From NCBI GenBank assembly GCA_022562935.1, contig JADFOI010000005.1:1-49478 (forward strand): DNA of 49,478 nt. The letters run 5' to 3'. Source of the DNA: Acidobacteriota bacterium (GTDB taxonomy: Bacteria; Acidobacteriota; UBA6911; RPQK01; JADFOI01). Positions 1 through 7,150 of this stretch are shown here, piece by piece. The notes below the pieces were generated by a model. The model was not told where the DNA came from and searched no databases. It saw only the letters and a program-made list of their open reading frames with translations. A program made the translations under genes and the position numbers. Position 1 is the first letter of the stretch; every line of letters begins with the position of its first letter.

Positions 1-1688
1 TGGACGACATCAGCTACAACCGGGGTGCCCATTCCCTGAAATTCGGATTTACCTGGAAACGCCTTCAGCTCAACGGCGACAACCCATCCCGTCCAGCGGG
101 AGAATTTCGTTTTCGCAGCCTGACCGACTTCTTGAGGAACGTACCCCGAGATTTTCGGGGCGACGTTTCGCCTGAGGGCACTAGTATTCGGGGACTTCGC
201 ATGAACATCGTGGGGTGGTACATCCAGGATGACTACCAGTTTTCTCCCAATTTGACCTTCAACCTGGGTTTCCGCCACGAGTTTTACACCGTGCCCAATG
301 AGGTCCAGGGTAAGTTAGCCAACCTACGGGATCCCTTGAACGATACGGCGGTGAACTACAACGCCCAGATCAACACCGGAGAAGCCTGGTTCAACAATCC
401 TTCCAAGGCCAGTATCATGCCTCGAGTGGGTATCGCCTGGGATCCCACCGGAGCGGGAAGGACCGCCATTCGGCTGGGAGCTGGGCTCTTTTACAATCAT
501 ATCCAACCGGATACCTTTCGGCGGGCCATCTTCCGTACCCAGCCCTTCGCCCTGGAGACACAGGTGGGGGGCTCGACCATCCGCGGCGGGTGCTCTGGCC
601 AAAACGGAAGTTGTTTTCCGAATATTTTCGATAAGATTGTGGACGAAGGCCTGGGGGACCCCGACCTTCAGATCTTTCCCTTCGACTATATGCGTAATCC
701 CCACATGTGGCAGTGGAATCTGAACTTCCAGCACGAGGTTCTGACCGGAACAGCCGTGAGTGCCAGCTATGCCGGCAATCGAGGCCTGAACATCATGCAT
801 CAGACCAACCTGAATACGGGCATCGCCGACGTGGTCAATGGGCGCTACGTGTTTCCAGTGGGTGCTCAAGTACGCAACCAGGGCTTTCCCAACCTGGCTC
901 TGCTTAGCCAGGAGACCTCCACGGATTCCTGGTACCATGCCGTCCAACTGGGTCTGCAGCGGCGCTTTCAAGACGGCTTCCAGGTGCAGGTCTCCTATAC
1001 CTTTTCCAGAACCGTCGATGAGTCGTCCCAGATCAACAGCGCCTTTGACAACAACGGTGGCGGCGTCAGCTATTATCCCGACCCCGACATGCGCAGAAGC
1101 CTGGCTGCCTTTCATGTGGCTAATGTCTTTGCCGCCAGCGGCGTCTGGCAGCTGCCCTTTGCCCGCACCCTGGACGGGTTAGCCGGGGGAATTCTGGACG
1201 GCTGGCAGCTGAGCGCTGTTTTAAAGTTGGCCGATGGACCGCCCCTCAGTCTCTCGACCGAAGATACCGTCATAGATGACCTGAATATCAGCCTTGAAAC
1301 TCCGGATCAGGTGGGTTCCACCAACAATCCGGTCCTGGGAGGTGCTGATCTCTATTTTGACCCCACGGCTTTCGCTCCCCCTCCTGCTCGCACCATTGGT
1401 AATGTGGGGCGCAATACCTTGCATGCAGCCGGTTTGGCCAGTCTTGACCTTTCACTGACCAAAAAGACCAGCGTGGGCGAGAACGTGACGGTGGAATTCC
1501 GGGCTGAATTTTTCAACATCTTCAACCGGACCAACCTCGGCTTGCCCGAGACTCAGGTTGTGGAAAATCCTGTGTACAACGCCGATGGCAGCGTTGCCTC
1601 TTTTGACATTGATCCAGACGCCGGGTTTATTGACAATGCAACAATCAAGCAGCGCGAAATCCAGCTTGGTCTCAGAATCGTTTTCTAG
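1..1688 (+). CDS. Oar-like TonB-dependent outer-membrane protein, C-terminal part (5' end outside window)
   Basis: The reading frame is open to the left edge (codons from base 3 read DDISYNRGAHSLKFGFTWKR), so the track's TTG start at 132 is not a real start and the gene is truncated by the window. The visible ~560 residues look like the beta-barrel of the large TonB-dependent receptors with carboxypeptidase-regulatory-like N-termini that are abundant in Acidobacteriota: repeated amphipathic strands (WYIQDDYQFSPNLTFNLGFR, GLQRRFQDGFQVQVSYTFSR), a 'FRAEFFNIFNRTN' segment typical of the last strands, and a C-terminal aromatic residue (GLRIVF) as expected for Bam-dependent insertion. By family these proteins import or bind bulky substrates at the outer membrane. 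A strong hairpin follows the stop. The N-terminal plug and TonB box cannot be seen. The next gene is a lipoprotein-like amidohydrolase on the same strand. Confidence 0.88.
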   Translation, partial: DDISYNRGAHSLKFGFTWKRLQLNGDNPSRPAGEFRFRSLTDFLRNVPRDFRGDVSPEGTSIRGLRMNIVGWYIQDDYQFSPNLTFNLGFRHEFYTVPNEVQGKLANLRDPLNDTAVNYNAQINTGEAWFNNPSKASIMPRVGIAWDPTGAGRTAIRLGAGLFYNHIQPDTFRRAIFRTQPFALETQVGGSTIRGGCSGQNGSCFPNIFDKIVDEGLGDPDLQIFPFDYMRNPHMWQWNLNFQHEVLTGTAVSASYAGNRGLNIMHQTNLNTGIADVVNGRYVFPVGAQVRNQGFPNLALLSQETSTDSWYHAVQLGLQRRFQDGFQVQVSYTFSRTVDESSQINSAFDNNGGGVSYYPDPDMRRSLAAFHVANVFAASGVWQLPFARTLDGLAGGILDGWQLSAVLKLADGPPLSLSTEDTVIDDLNISLETPDQVGSTNNPVLGGADLYFDPTAFAPPPARTIGNVGRNTLHAAGLASLDLSLTKKTSVGENVTVEFRAEFFNIFNRTNLGLPETQVVENPVYNADGSVASFDIDPDAGFIDNATIKQREIQLGLRIVF

Positions 1689-1705
1689 GCGTCTTTAGAA
1701 GACAC

Positions 1706-1738
1706 AGGCAGGGCATTTCGGTGAGAGATGCCCTGCCT
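1706..1738 (+). terminator. Strong hairpin after the TonB-dependent protein gene
   Basis: AGGCAGGGCAT and ATGCCCTGCCT form a perfect 11-bp stem with an 11-nt loop, 18 nt after the stop codon. Only a weak T-rich tail (TTGTCCC) follows, so it may be a terminator without a good U-tract or an mRNA-stabilising hairpin. Confidence 0.6.
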
Positions 1739-1884
1739 TGTCCCAACCCTTCCCATAGAATCCTACGTTCCCTTCCATTGACTTTCGATGGGGAGGGACC
1801 TACGATTGCTCCAGCAAACGATCCCGATCGAACCGGTTGAATGAGATTTGGCCAGGGCTTTCTGGCCCAGGAAGGGAAAAAATC

Positions 1885-3657
1885 ATGCCCTCGAAAAAAG
1901 TGACCCCCATCCGTATACTCTTCGTACTTCTTCTTTCCCTTGTTTTGAGCCACTGTTCCTCGGCTCCCCCGGATGTTCTGGCCCCGGATATGATCCTTCA
2001 CAACGGGAAAATTGTGACCGTGGATGAGGATTTTTCCATTGCCGAGGCCGTTGCCATCAAAAACGGGCACTTCATTGCGGTGGGATCGAACAGCGAGATT
2101 CTCTCCCTGGCCGGAGCCGCCACGGAAACCTTTGACCTGGAAGGAAAGACCGTTTTACCGGGACTTCACGATTCTCATGTTCACCTGGCCCAGCGAGTGG
2201 CTGATCCTCCCGAACCTCTCATCGCAAAATTCAGCCAGGCCCGATCGATCCAGGAGATTGTGGAGGTGGTGCGCCAGAAGGTGGAGGCCACCCCTCCCGG
2301 CGAATTGGTCTGGCTTCCGCGAGGACCCAGTGTCAACCGGATCGAGGAGAAGCGCTGGCCCACACGGTACGATCTGGACCCCGTCTCACCGGATCATCCG
2401 GTCATTTTGACTTTCGCCGGAGACTACGTGAACGTGGCCAACAGCGCCTTTTTAAAAGCGGCCAGGATCGATCGCAATGTTTACCAGCCCTACAAGGATG
2501 GGCTATTCGGCGAGTTCAAGCTGGATCGCAGGGGAGACCCCACGGGAGTGGTGATTGGCAAGGGCGCCCACCGCATTCTGAGGGAAGGAAAATATCTGAA
2601 CGTCTGGGCCGTGGACCAGCTGGAGAAAAACATTGCAGCGGCGCTGGAAAGAGACATTGTCCCTGCCGGCATCACCACCCTGGCGGACCCCTTAACGGCC
2701 ACCAACAATGTTCCTACTCACCGCGCCTATAAGAGACTGGCCATGCGCAAGGAGGGATTGCCTGCTCGCATCATCGCCATGATCCGGGTTCCCATACGGG
2801 GCCTTTCGGCCGAGGATTGCATTGCCCTCATGGACACTCTTCTCTTTGACTCTTCCTTCAGAAACGATTTTCTCCGCCTGGGGACCTTCAAGATGAGCCT
2901 GGATAAGGGAGTCCCCGGGGACAAACCTTTTGTGGTACCCAAGGAAACCATCAGAAAGGTGCTCATTGAAGCTCACCGGCGGGGATGGCAGCTCTATCTG
3001 CACATTACCACTCCGCAGAGCTTCGACTACGCCACCGAGGCACTTGAGGAAGCCTATCGACTCTATCCTCGAGAAGACGCCCGTCACATCTTTACCCACA
3101 TCAGTCAGCCCACTCAGGCCAACCTGGAGACCATGAAGCGTCTGGGGATCACTGCCGACTTACAGACCAGCTCGATTTATCTTGCCTCCGATGATGCCGA
3201 GGAGCGATACCAGGTCAACCCGGAGAGACCCGATTTGGGCCCCAGGCCGGTGGCCACTTATCGCGATGCAGGCATCCCGGTGATCCTGAGCAGTGATCAG
3301 GCGCCGCTGGGTCCCTTGTTTAGCGTCCAGGAAGCGGTCACCCGGGTGCGCCGATCGGGCAAGGTGTTTCGCCCTGAAGAGAGGATCACGCTCGAGGAAG
3401 CCATCCGGGCGGTGACTTCCACCTCGGCCTGGGCCTTCTTTGAAGAGGACGTGAAGGGCTCCATCGAGGCCGGAAAATATGCAGATCTGGTGGTGCTGGG
3501 ACGGGACATCCTCACCATCGATGCGGTCCAGATCAAAGACATTCCCATTTTGAGGACCATGACCCATGGGAAGTTCGTCTACGTCAATCCCGACCAGGAT
3601 CCTCAGCAGGAAGTCCATTATATTCGCTATCCTGCCAGGACTCCCTATATCAACTGA
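1885..3657 (+). CDS. Secreted or lipoprotein YtcJ-like amidohydrolase
   Basis: A 590-residue member of the amidohydrolase superfamily (Amidohydro_3, YtcJ/exoenzyme-regulator-like), expected to hydrolyse C-N bonds in cyclic or acylated amides with a metal centre. I place the start at 1885 rather than the track's 1837 because AGGAAGGG precedes it at suitable spacing and because it opens a signal peptide (MPSKKVTPIRILFVLLLSLVLSHC). A lipobox-like LSHC puts Cys24 as a possible lipid anchor, but His at -1 is atypical. The N-terminal 'ILHNGKIVTVDEDFSIAEAVAI' beta-sandwich, the metal motif DSHVH (His98, His100), later His residues (YLHITTP, FTHISQ) and the late metal Asp (LSSDQAPLGP) are all present, so the enzyme looks catalytically complete. 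The gene that follows starts 24 nt downstream on the same strand and is probably co-transcribed. Confidence 0.85.
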   Translation: MPSKKVTPIRILFVLLLSLVLSHCSSAPPDVLAPDMILHNGKIVTVDEDFSIAEAVAIKNGHFIAVGSNSEILSLAGAATETFDLEGKTVLPGLHDSHVHLAQRVADPPEPLIAKFSQARSIQEIVEVVRQKVEATPPGELVWLPRGPSVNRIEEKRWPTRYDLDPVSPDHPVILTFAGDYVNVANSAFLKAARIDRNVYQPYKDGLFGEFKLDRRGDPTGVVIGKGAHRILREGKYLNVWAVDQLEKNIAAALERDIVPAGITTLADPLTATNNVPTHRAYKRLAMRKEGLPARIIAMIRVPIRGLSAEDCIALMDTLLFDSSFRNDFLRLGTFKMSLDKGVPGDKPFVVPKETIRKVLIEAHRRGWQLYLHITTPQSFDYATEALEEAYRLYPREDARHIFTHISQPTQANLETMKRLGITADLQTSSIYLASDDAEERYQVNPERPDLGPRPVATYRDAGIPVILSSDQAPLGPLFSVQEAVTRVRRSGKVFRPEERITLEEAIRAVTSTSAWAFFEEDVKGSIEAGKYADLVVLGRDILTIDAVQIKDIPILRTMTHGKFVYVNPDQDPQQEVHYIRYPARTPYIN

Positions 3658-3681
3658 ACTTCTAATGCCTTCCTCCTGTAC

Positions 3682-4674
3682 ATGGGTAGACTCAGAGTAA
3701 CACTAGGATGTGGAGATTATGACCGGGTGGAGCCGCTCAAGGACGGGCGCGTTCGGCCCGAGGGTGTGGACTTAACTTTCGTGCCCTTGGAGCCTGAGGA
3801 ACTCTTCTTTCGCATGGTTCGCTATCAGGAGTTCGACGCCTCAGAGCTCTCCCTGGCCTCTTACATCACCGGCAGGGCCCAGGGAAAAGAGGACTTCATC
3901 GCCATTCCCGTTTTCCCTTCCCGGATGTTTCGCCATTCCGCTATTTTCGTCCACGCCGGGGCCGGCATTGAAAAGCCCGAGGACTTGAAGGGACGCCGGG
4001 TTGGTGTCGGGGAATACCAAATGACGGCCATTGTCTGGGTCAAGGGTATTCTCTCGGACGACTACGGGGTCAAAGCTTCGGATATCCACTGGTTCACGGG
4101 AGGACAGGAACAGCCCGGGCGTGAGGAGCGACTTCCTCTTCAGCTTCCTTCCGAGATTCGATTGGAGCCTATTCCCAAGGACAAAACTCTGAGCCGAATG
4201 CTGGAGGAGGGAGAACTGGATGCCGTCATCGCTGCTAGAACACCCTCGCCGTTCCTGCGAGGGTCGCCAAAGGTGAAGCGTCTTTTCAAAGACCCTATGG
4301 AAGTTGAGAAAGATTACTTCCAGCGCACCGGTACTTTCCCCATCATGCACACGGTGGCCCTGCGTCAAGCCCTTTACGATGCCGAGCCCTGGCTGGCCGT
4401 GAGCCTTTATAAGGCTTTCAACCAGGCTCAAGAGATCTCATGGCGAGGGATTCGCGGAGCTCCGGCTGTCCGCTATAAATTGGCCTGGCTGCAACTCTAC
4501 CTGGAACAGGAAGAAGAGTTTCTGGGCAAGCAAGCCTGGGCCAATGGCGCCGATCACAACCGAAAAACAGTGGAGACCCTGTCCCGCTACATTGTTGAGC
4601 AGGGCATGGCCAAAGAAACTCCTCCCTTTGAGGAACTTTTTGCTTCAAACACCCTGGACGAATTTAAGATCTGA
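3682..4674 (+). CDS. 4,5-dihydroxyphthalate decarboxylase-like / solute-binding-fold protein
   Basis: A 330-residue soluble protein close in length and pattern to the Pht5-type 4,5-dihydroxyphthalate decarboxylase group, which shares the fold of ABC-type periplasmic binding proteins (LTLGCGDYDR-like opening; 'SELSLASYITGR'; 'IPVFPSRMFRHSAIFV'; 'GRRVGVGEYQMTA'). No signal peptide is visible, which favours a cytoplasmic enzyme over a transport binding protein. It probably acts on an aromatic carboxylate; the substrate is not inferable. The start lacks a good Shine-Dalgarno, but the upstream stop is only 24 nt away, so translation may be coupled to the preceding amidohydrolase. Several genes nearby (ACMSD-like enzyme, UbiD, molybdoenzyme) also belong to families used in aromatic-ring degradation. 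Confidence 0.72.
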   Translation: MGRLRVTLGCGDYDRVEPLKDGRVRPEGVDLTFVPLEPEELFFRMVRYQEFDASELSLASYITGRAQGKEDFIAIPVFPSRMFRHSAIFVHAGAGIEKPEDLKGRRVGVGEYQMTAIVWVKGILSDDYGVKASDIHWFTGGQEQPGREERLPLQLPSEIRLEPIPKDKTLSRMLEEGELDAVIAARTPSPFLRGSPKVKRLFKDPMEVEKDYFQRTGTFPIMHTVALRQALYDAEPWLAVSLYKAFNQAQEISWRGIRGAPAVRYKLAWLQLYLEQEEEFLGKQAWANGADHNRKTVETLSRYIVEQGMAKETPPFEELFASNTLDEFKI

Positions 4675-4750
4675 CATCGGATTGTTAGCTGGTCCGAGTC
4701 TTCCTGCTTCTGCCGATCTACTCGCGCAAACAGTTCGGATGGTGAAGACT

Positions 4751-4887
4751 CCGGAATGTGGGAGGCACCTAGGTGCCGAATCCGAAAAGAATGGGAAAAG
4801 AACAGGCGAGAGTTATCTTGGATTCCACGGTAGGAGCTATTTTAGGGATCGAGCTGTTCGGCACCTGAGGTGCCTCCCACATTCCGG
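4751..4887. repeat. REPIN-like pair of inverted palindromic repeats
   Basis: Left arm 4751-4780 (CCGGAATGTGGGAGGCACCT then AGGTGCCGAA) and right arm 4857-4887 are reverse complements except for a one-base indel. Each arm contains its own palindrome (GGCACCTAGGTGCC on the left). Two palindromic units in inverted orientation about 76 nt apart match the architecture of REPINs or small MITEs. The element lies in the gap between convergent genes, where it could also act as a bidirectional terminator. Confidence 0.75.
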
Positions 4888-4942
4888 AGGTTCTTGCCAT
4901 TCTTGGCAATCAGCACCGGCAGGCCGAGTGATTTCGGCGATA

Positions 4943-4972
4943 CAGTAGAGAATTTATGCATACTCCGGGCTA
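4943..4972. repeat. Solo right end of the MITE-like family seen at 26121-26315
   Basis: CAGTAGAGAATTTATGCATA then one variable base then TCCGGGCTA is shared with 26287-26316, differing at a single base. No matching left end is visible nearby. The TAG stop codon of the convergent amidohydrolase gene lies in the final CTA of this repeat, so an insertion may have supplied the stop. Confidence 0.7.
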
Positions 4973-5971
4973 AAGCTTGAACAGCCGCTTCGCGTTATCC
5001 TGGTAGATCTTCCTTTTGTCGTCATCGGAGGCCTTCATTTCGGTGATCGTACGGATGGTATCGCCAACAAACTTGGAGCCCCCTTCCGAGTCAAAAGGAT
5101 GGTCCGTCGCAAAGACGACCTGATCTACGCCAAAGAAAGCCACTCCGCACTCCAGGGCGGCAAGAGAACCGTTGGTCACGGTGTCCGCATAAAACATCCG
5201 AAAGTAGTCATGGGGATGCTTTTCGAGTCGATCCAGCAAGCTCTTCCCTTTCTCCGTTTTGGCCAGCTTGTTGTATCCCTCGCGGATTCTTCCTTCCGTA
5301 TAGGGAACCAGGCCCCCTAAATGATGAGTGATGATCTTCAGATTGGGAAACTTGTCGAACAGTCCGAAAAACACCAGCCGGGTCATGGCCGCAGAGCTGT
5401 CATAGGGCCAGCCAAAAATATGCCAGATCTCAAACTGGGATTCATCCTCAGCGGGATAGTCGGCAAAGTGAAAGGTTCGGGCCGGATGGAGCAAGATGGG
5501 AAGGTCGTACTCAGCGATTTTCTCAAAGACCGGCAAGAAGTCAGGATGATCTAGCGGACGCCCTTTGAGGGGCGAGTAAATCTGCACACCCTTTAACCCC
5601 AGCTCATTGATGGCCCGATCCATTTCGTTGAGGGCCCCTTCAATATTGTTCATAGGGATGGAAGCCACGGCGGCCACAAAACGGTCGGGATATTTGTCTA
5701 CCAACTCAGCCATTTCATCGTTGCCGATTCGGGCAAGCTCCAGCGCATCCTCGGGTCCTCCAAGCACTTCCAGGGGAGGATTGGCCAGAGTCAGAATCTG
5801 CACATAATCCTCGAACATATCCATGATCTTGAATCTCGCCTCGAGATCTCCCAAAGCGGGAATGCTCTTGAGACGTGCCGCCAGGATCTGGCTCAAGGCG
5901 GGAGGCGCTTTCTCGAGGCGCTTCTCATTAAACTTCGGGGTCACAAAGTGGTTGAATACGTCTATTTTCAT
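4970..5971 (-). CDS. ACMSD/gamma-resorcylate-decarboxylase-like amidohydrolase (COG2159)
   Basis: A 333-residue cytoplasmic TIM-barrel protein of the Amidohydro_2 family, which includes aminocarboxymuconate-semialdehyde decarboxylase, resorcylate decarboxylase and related hydrolases. Metal ligands can be traced: His162 (LLHPAR), His216-His217 (ITHHLGG) and Asp290 (FATDHPFD). The N-terminal HxH motif is changed: DVFNHF has Phe6-Asn7-His8, so the first His of the pair is missing. COG2159 members vary at this position, so activity is not excluded, but the metal site will differ from the textbook one. The stop codon falls in a repeat-element end. The gene is divergent from the DapA-like gene across a heptamer-repeat spacer. 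Confidence 0.82.
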   Translation of the reverse strand: MKIDVFNHFVTPKFNEKRLEKAPPALSQILAARLKSIPALGDLEARFKIMDMFEDYVQILTLANPPLEVLGGPEDALELARIGNDEMAELVDKYPDRFVAAVASIPMNNIEGALNEMDRAINELGLKGVQIYSPLKGRPLDHPDFLPVFEKIAEYDLPILLHPARTFHFADYPAEDESQFEIWHIFGWPYDSSAAMTRLVFFGLFDKFPNLKIITHHLGGLVPYTEGRIREGYNKLAKTEKGKSLLDRLEKHPHDYFRMFYADTVTNGSLAALECGVAFFGVDQVVFATDHPFDSEGGSKFVGDTIRTITEMKASDDDKRKIYQDNAKRLFKL

Positions 5972-6003
5972 GCTCTTTGGCTACACCTCGCGGTAAGGAA
6001 TAC

Positions 6004-6073
6004 CATAGACAACAGACAACAGACAACAGACCGCGGACCGCGGACCGCAGACCGCGGACCGCAGACCACTGAC
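6004..6073. repeat. Heptamer tandem array (NNNNGAC)10
   Basis: Ten consecutive 7-bp units all ending in GAC: CATAGAC, AACAGAC x3, CGCGGAC x2, CGCAGAC, CGCGGAC, CGCAGAC, CACTGAC. It fills most of the spacer between two divergent genes and ends about 55 nt before the DapA-like start. The pattern recalls the short tandemly repeated heptamers (STRRs) of cyanobacteria. Confidence 0.9.
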
Positions 6074-6127
6074 AGCGGCGCTGTCTTGACAAGGCAGATC
6101 GCTGACCCTAGAGTCCTCTCAAGCATC

Positions 6128-7108
6128 ATGAAAACTCAGCCCGCATCACTGCCTTCGATCAGCGGAATCATTGGCGCCTGCCTAACCCCTTTTGATTCTA
6201 AAGGTCGTATCGACTACGACGCTCTGGAGAAGGAAATTGATTTCATCGTCGAGGACGCCGATGCCATTTCCATCGCCGCAGTCGAGGCTGCAGAGTACAC
6301 GGTCTTGTCTCTCGAGGAACGGCAGGAATTGATGCGTCGGGCAACCGAGATGGTGGACAAACGCATTCCGGTGATCCTGGGCGCTTCCCACCCTGCCCCC
6401 AAGAAGGTCATTGAACTGGCCGAGTACTGTGCTGGTTTGGACGCCGACATGGTCCAGGTGCTCATGCCTCTGCGTCCCTGGGGAGGTCAGCCCGCCATGC
6501 AGGAGTTGGTCGATTACTTTAGCGAGGTGGCCATGGCCAGCCCCTTGCCCATCGTTGCCTACCATAATCCAGGGCCGGGCGCCGACCCCAATATGGAAAA
6601 TACCATTCAGTTGAGTAAAATCTTCAACGTCTCTGCTTTCAAGGAGAGTTCACGCGACATTGTTAAGATCACACGGCTGATCGAAGAAATTGAGCTCAGC
6701 GGTAATGCACGCTATTTCACCACCATGCAGCCGCTGTTGATGACCCTGGTCATGGGTGGCTCCGGTGCCACCATGCCACCTCCCGGAACCCGTATCGGGG
6801 CTCGGGTGGTCAAGGCATTCCGAGAGGGAGATCAGGAAGGGGCCAGGTACTGGCAGCGTTTCTACTCCATGTTCCCCGCCAAATGGGCAGCCTATGGGCT
6901 GCCACCCGTCATGAAATCAGCCATGAAGCATTTCGGCGTCGATCTGGGAGACCCCGTTCCTCCCTTCAAACCGGTGACACCGAGAGATCACGCTCAGATT
7001 GGAGAATTCCTCCGTCAGACTGGCTTGCTCGAGGAGGGAGAGCCACCCAAGGTGTCCTTCACCGAAGTGGTCGCTAATCTGGGAGAAGTGGACACGTTTA
7101 TCCGCTAG
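6128..7108 (+). CDS. DapA/NanA-family class I aldolase-type lyase
   Basis: A 326-residue protein of the dihydrodipicolinate synthase/N-acetylneuraminate lyase family, which forms a Schiff base between pyruvate (or an analogue) and an active-site lysine. I take the ATG at 6128 (MKTQPASL); the track start at 5948 reads through the heptamer array and the opposite gene. The TIM-barrel opening (GACLTPFDSKGRIDYDAL), Tyr145 (VAYHNP) and Schiff-base Lys172 (SAFKESS) are all present. The GxxGxIS-type loop is replaced by 'GGSGATMPPPG', so it is probably not biosynthetic DapA but a catabolic aldolase or hydratase-aldolase on an unknown oxo-acid. It is followed 42 nt later by the SQR-like gene on the same strand. 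Confidence 0.82.
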   Translation: MKTQPASLPSISGIIGACLTPFDSKGRIDYDALEKEIDFIVEDADAISIAAVEAAEYTVLSLEERQELMRRATEMVDKRIPVILGASHPAPKKVIELAEYCAGLDADMVQVLMPLRPWGGQPAMQELVDYFSEVAMASPLPIVAYHNPGPGADPNMENTIQLSKIFNVSAFKESSRDIVKITRLIEEIELSGNARYFTTMQPLLMTLVMGGSGATMPPPGTRIGARVVKAFREGDQEGARYWQRFYSMFPAKWAAYGLPPVMKSAMKHFGVDLGDPVPPFKPVTPRDHAQIGEFLRQTGLLEEGEPPKVSFTEVVANLGEVDTFIR

Positions 7109-7150
7109 CAGCCTGTCCCCTTTCTCCACTGACTTCCATTTGGAGAATCC

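Noticed and set aside
324-1115. 263-codon minus-strand ORF
   Set aside because: Shadow of the TonB-dependent protein on the other strand; no protein-like pattern or ribosome binding site.
6004-6073. CRISPR array
   Set aside because: The units are 7 bp with no spacers; it is a simple heptamer tandem repeat.
5948-6127. Track's N-terminal extension of the DapA-like protein
   Set aside because: It translates the heptamer array and overlaps the start of the divergent gene; homology-like sequence begins at 6128.
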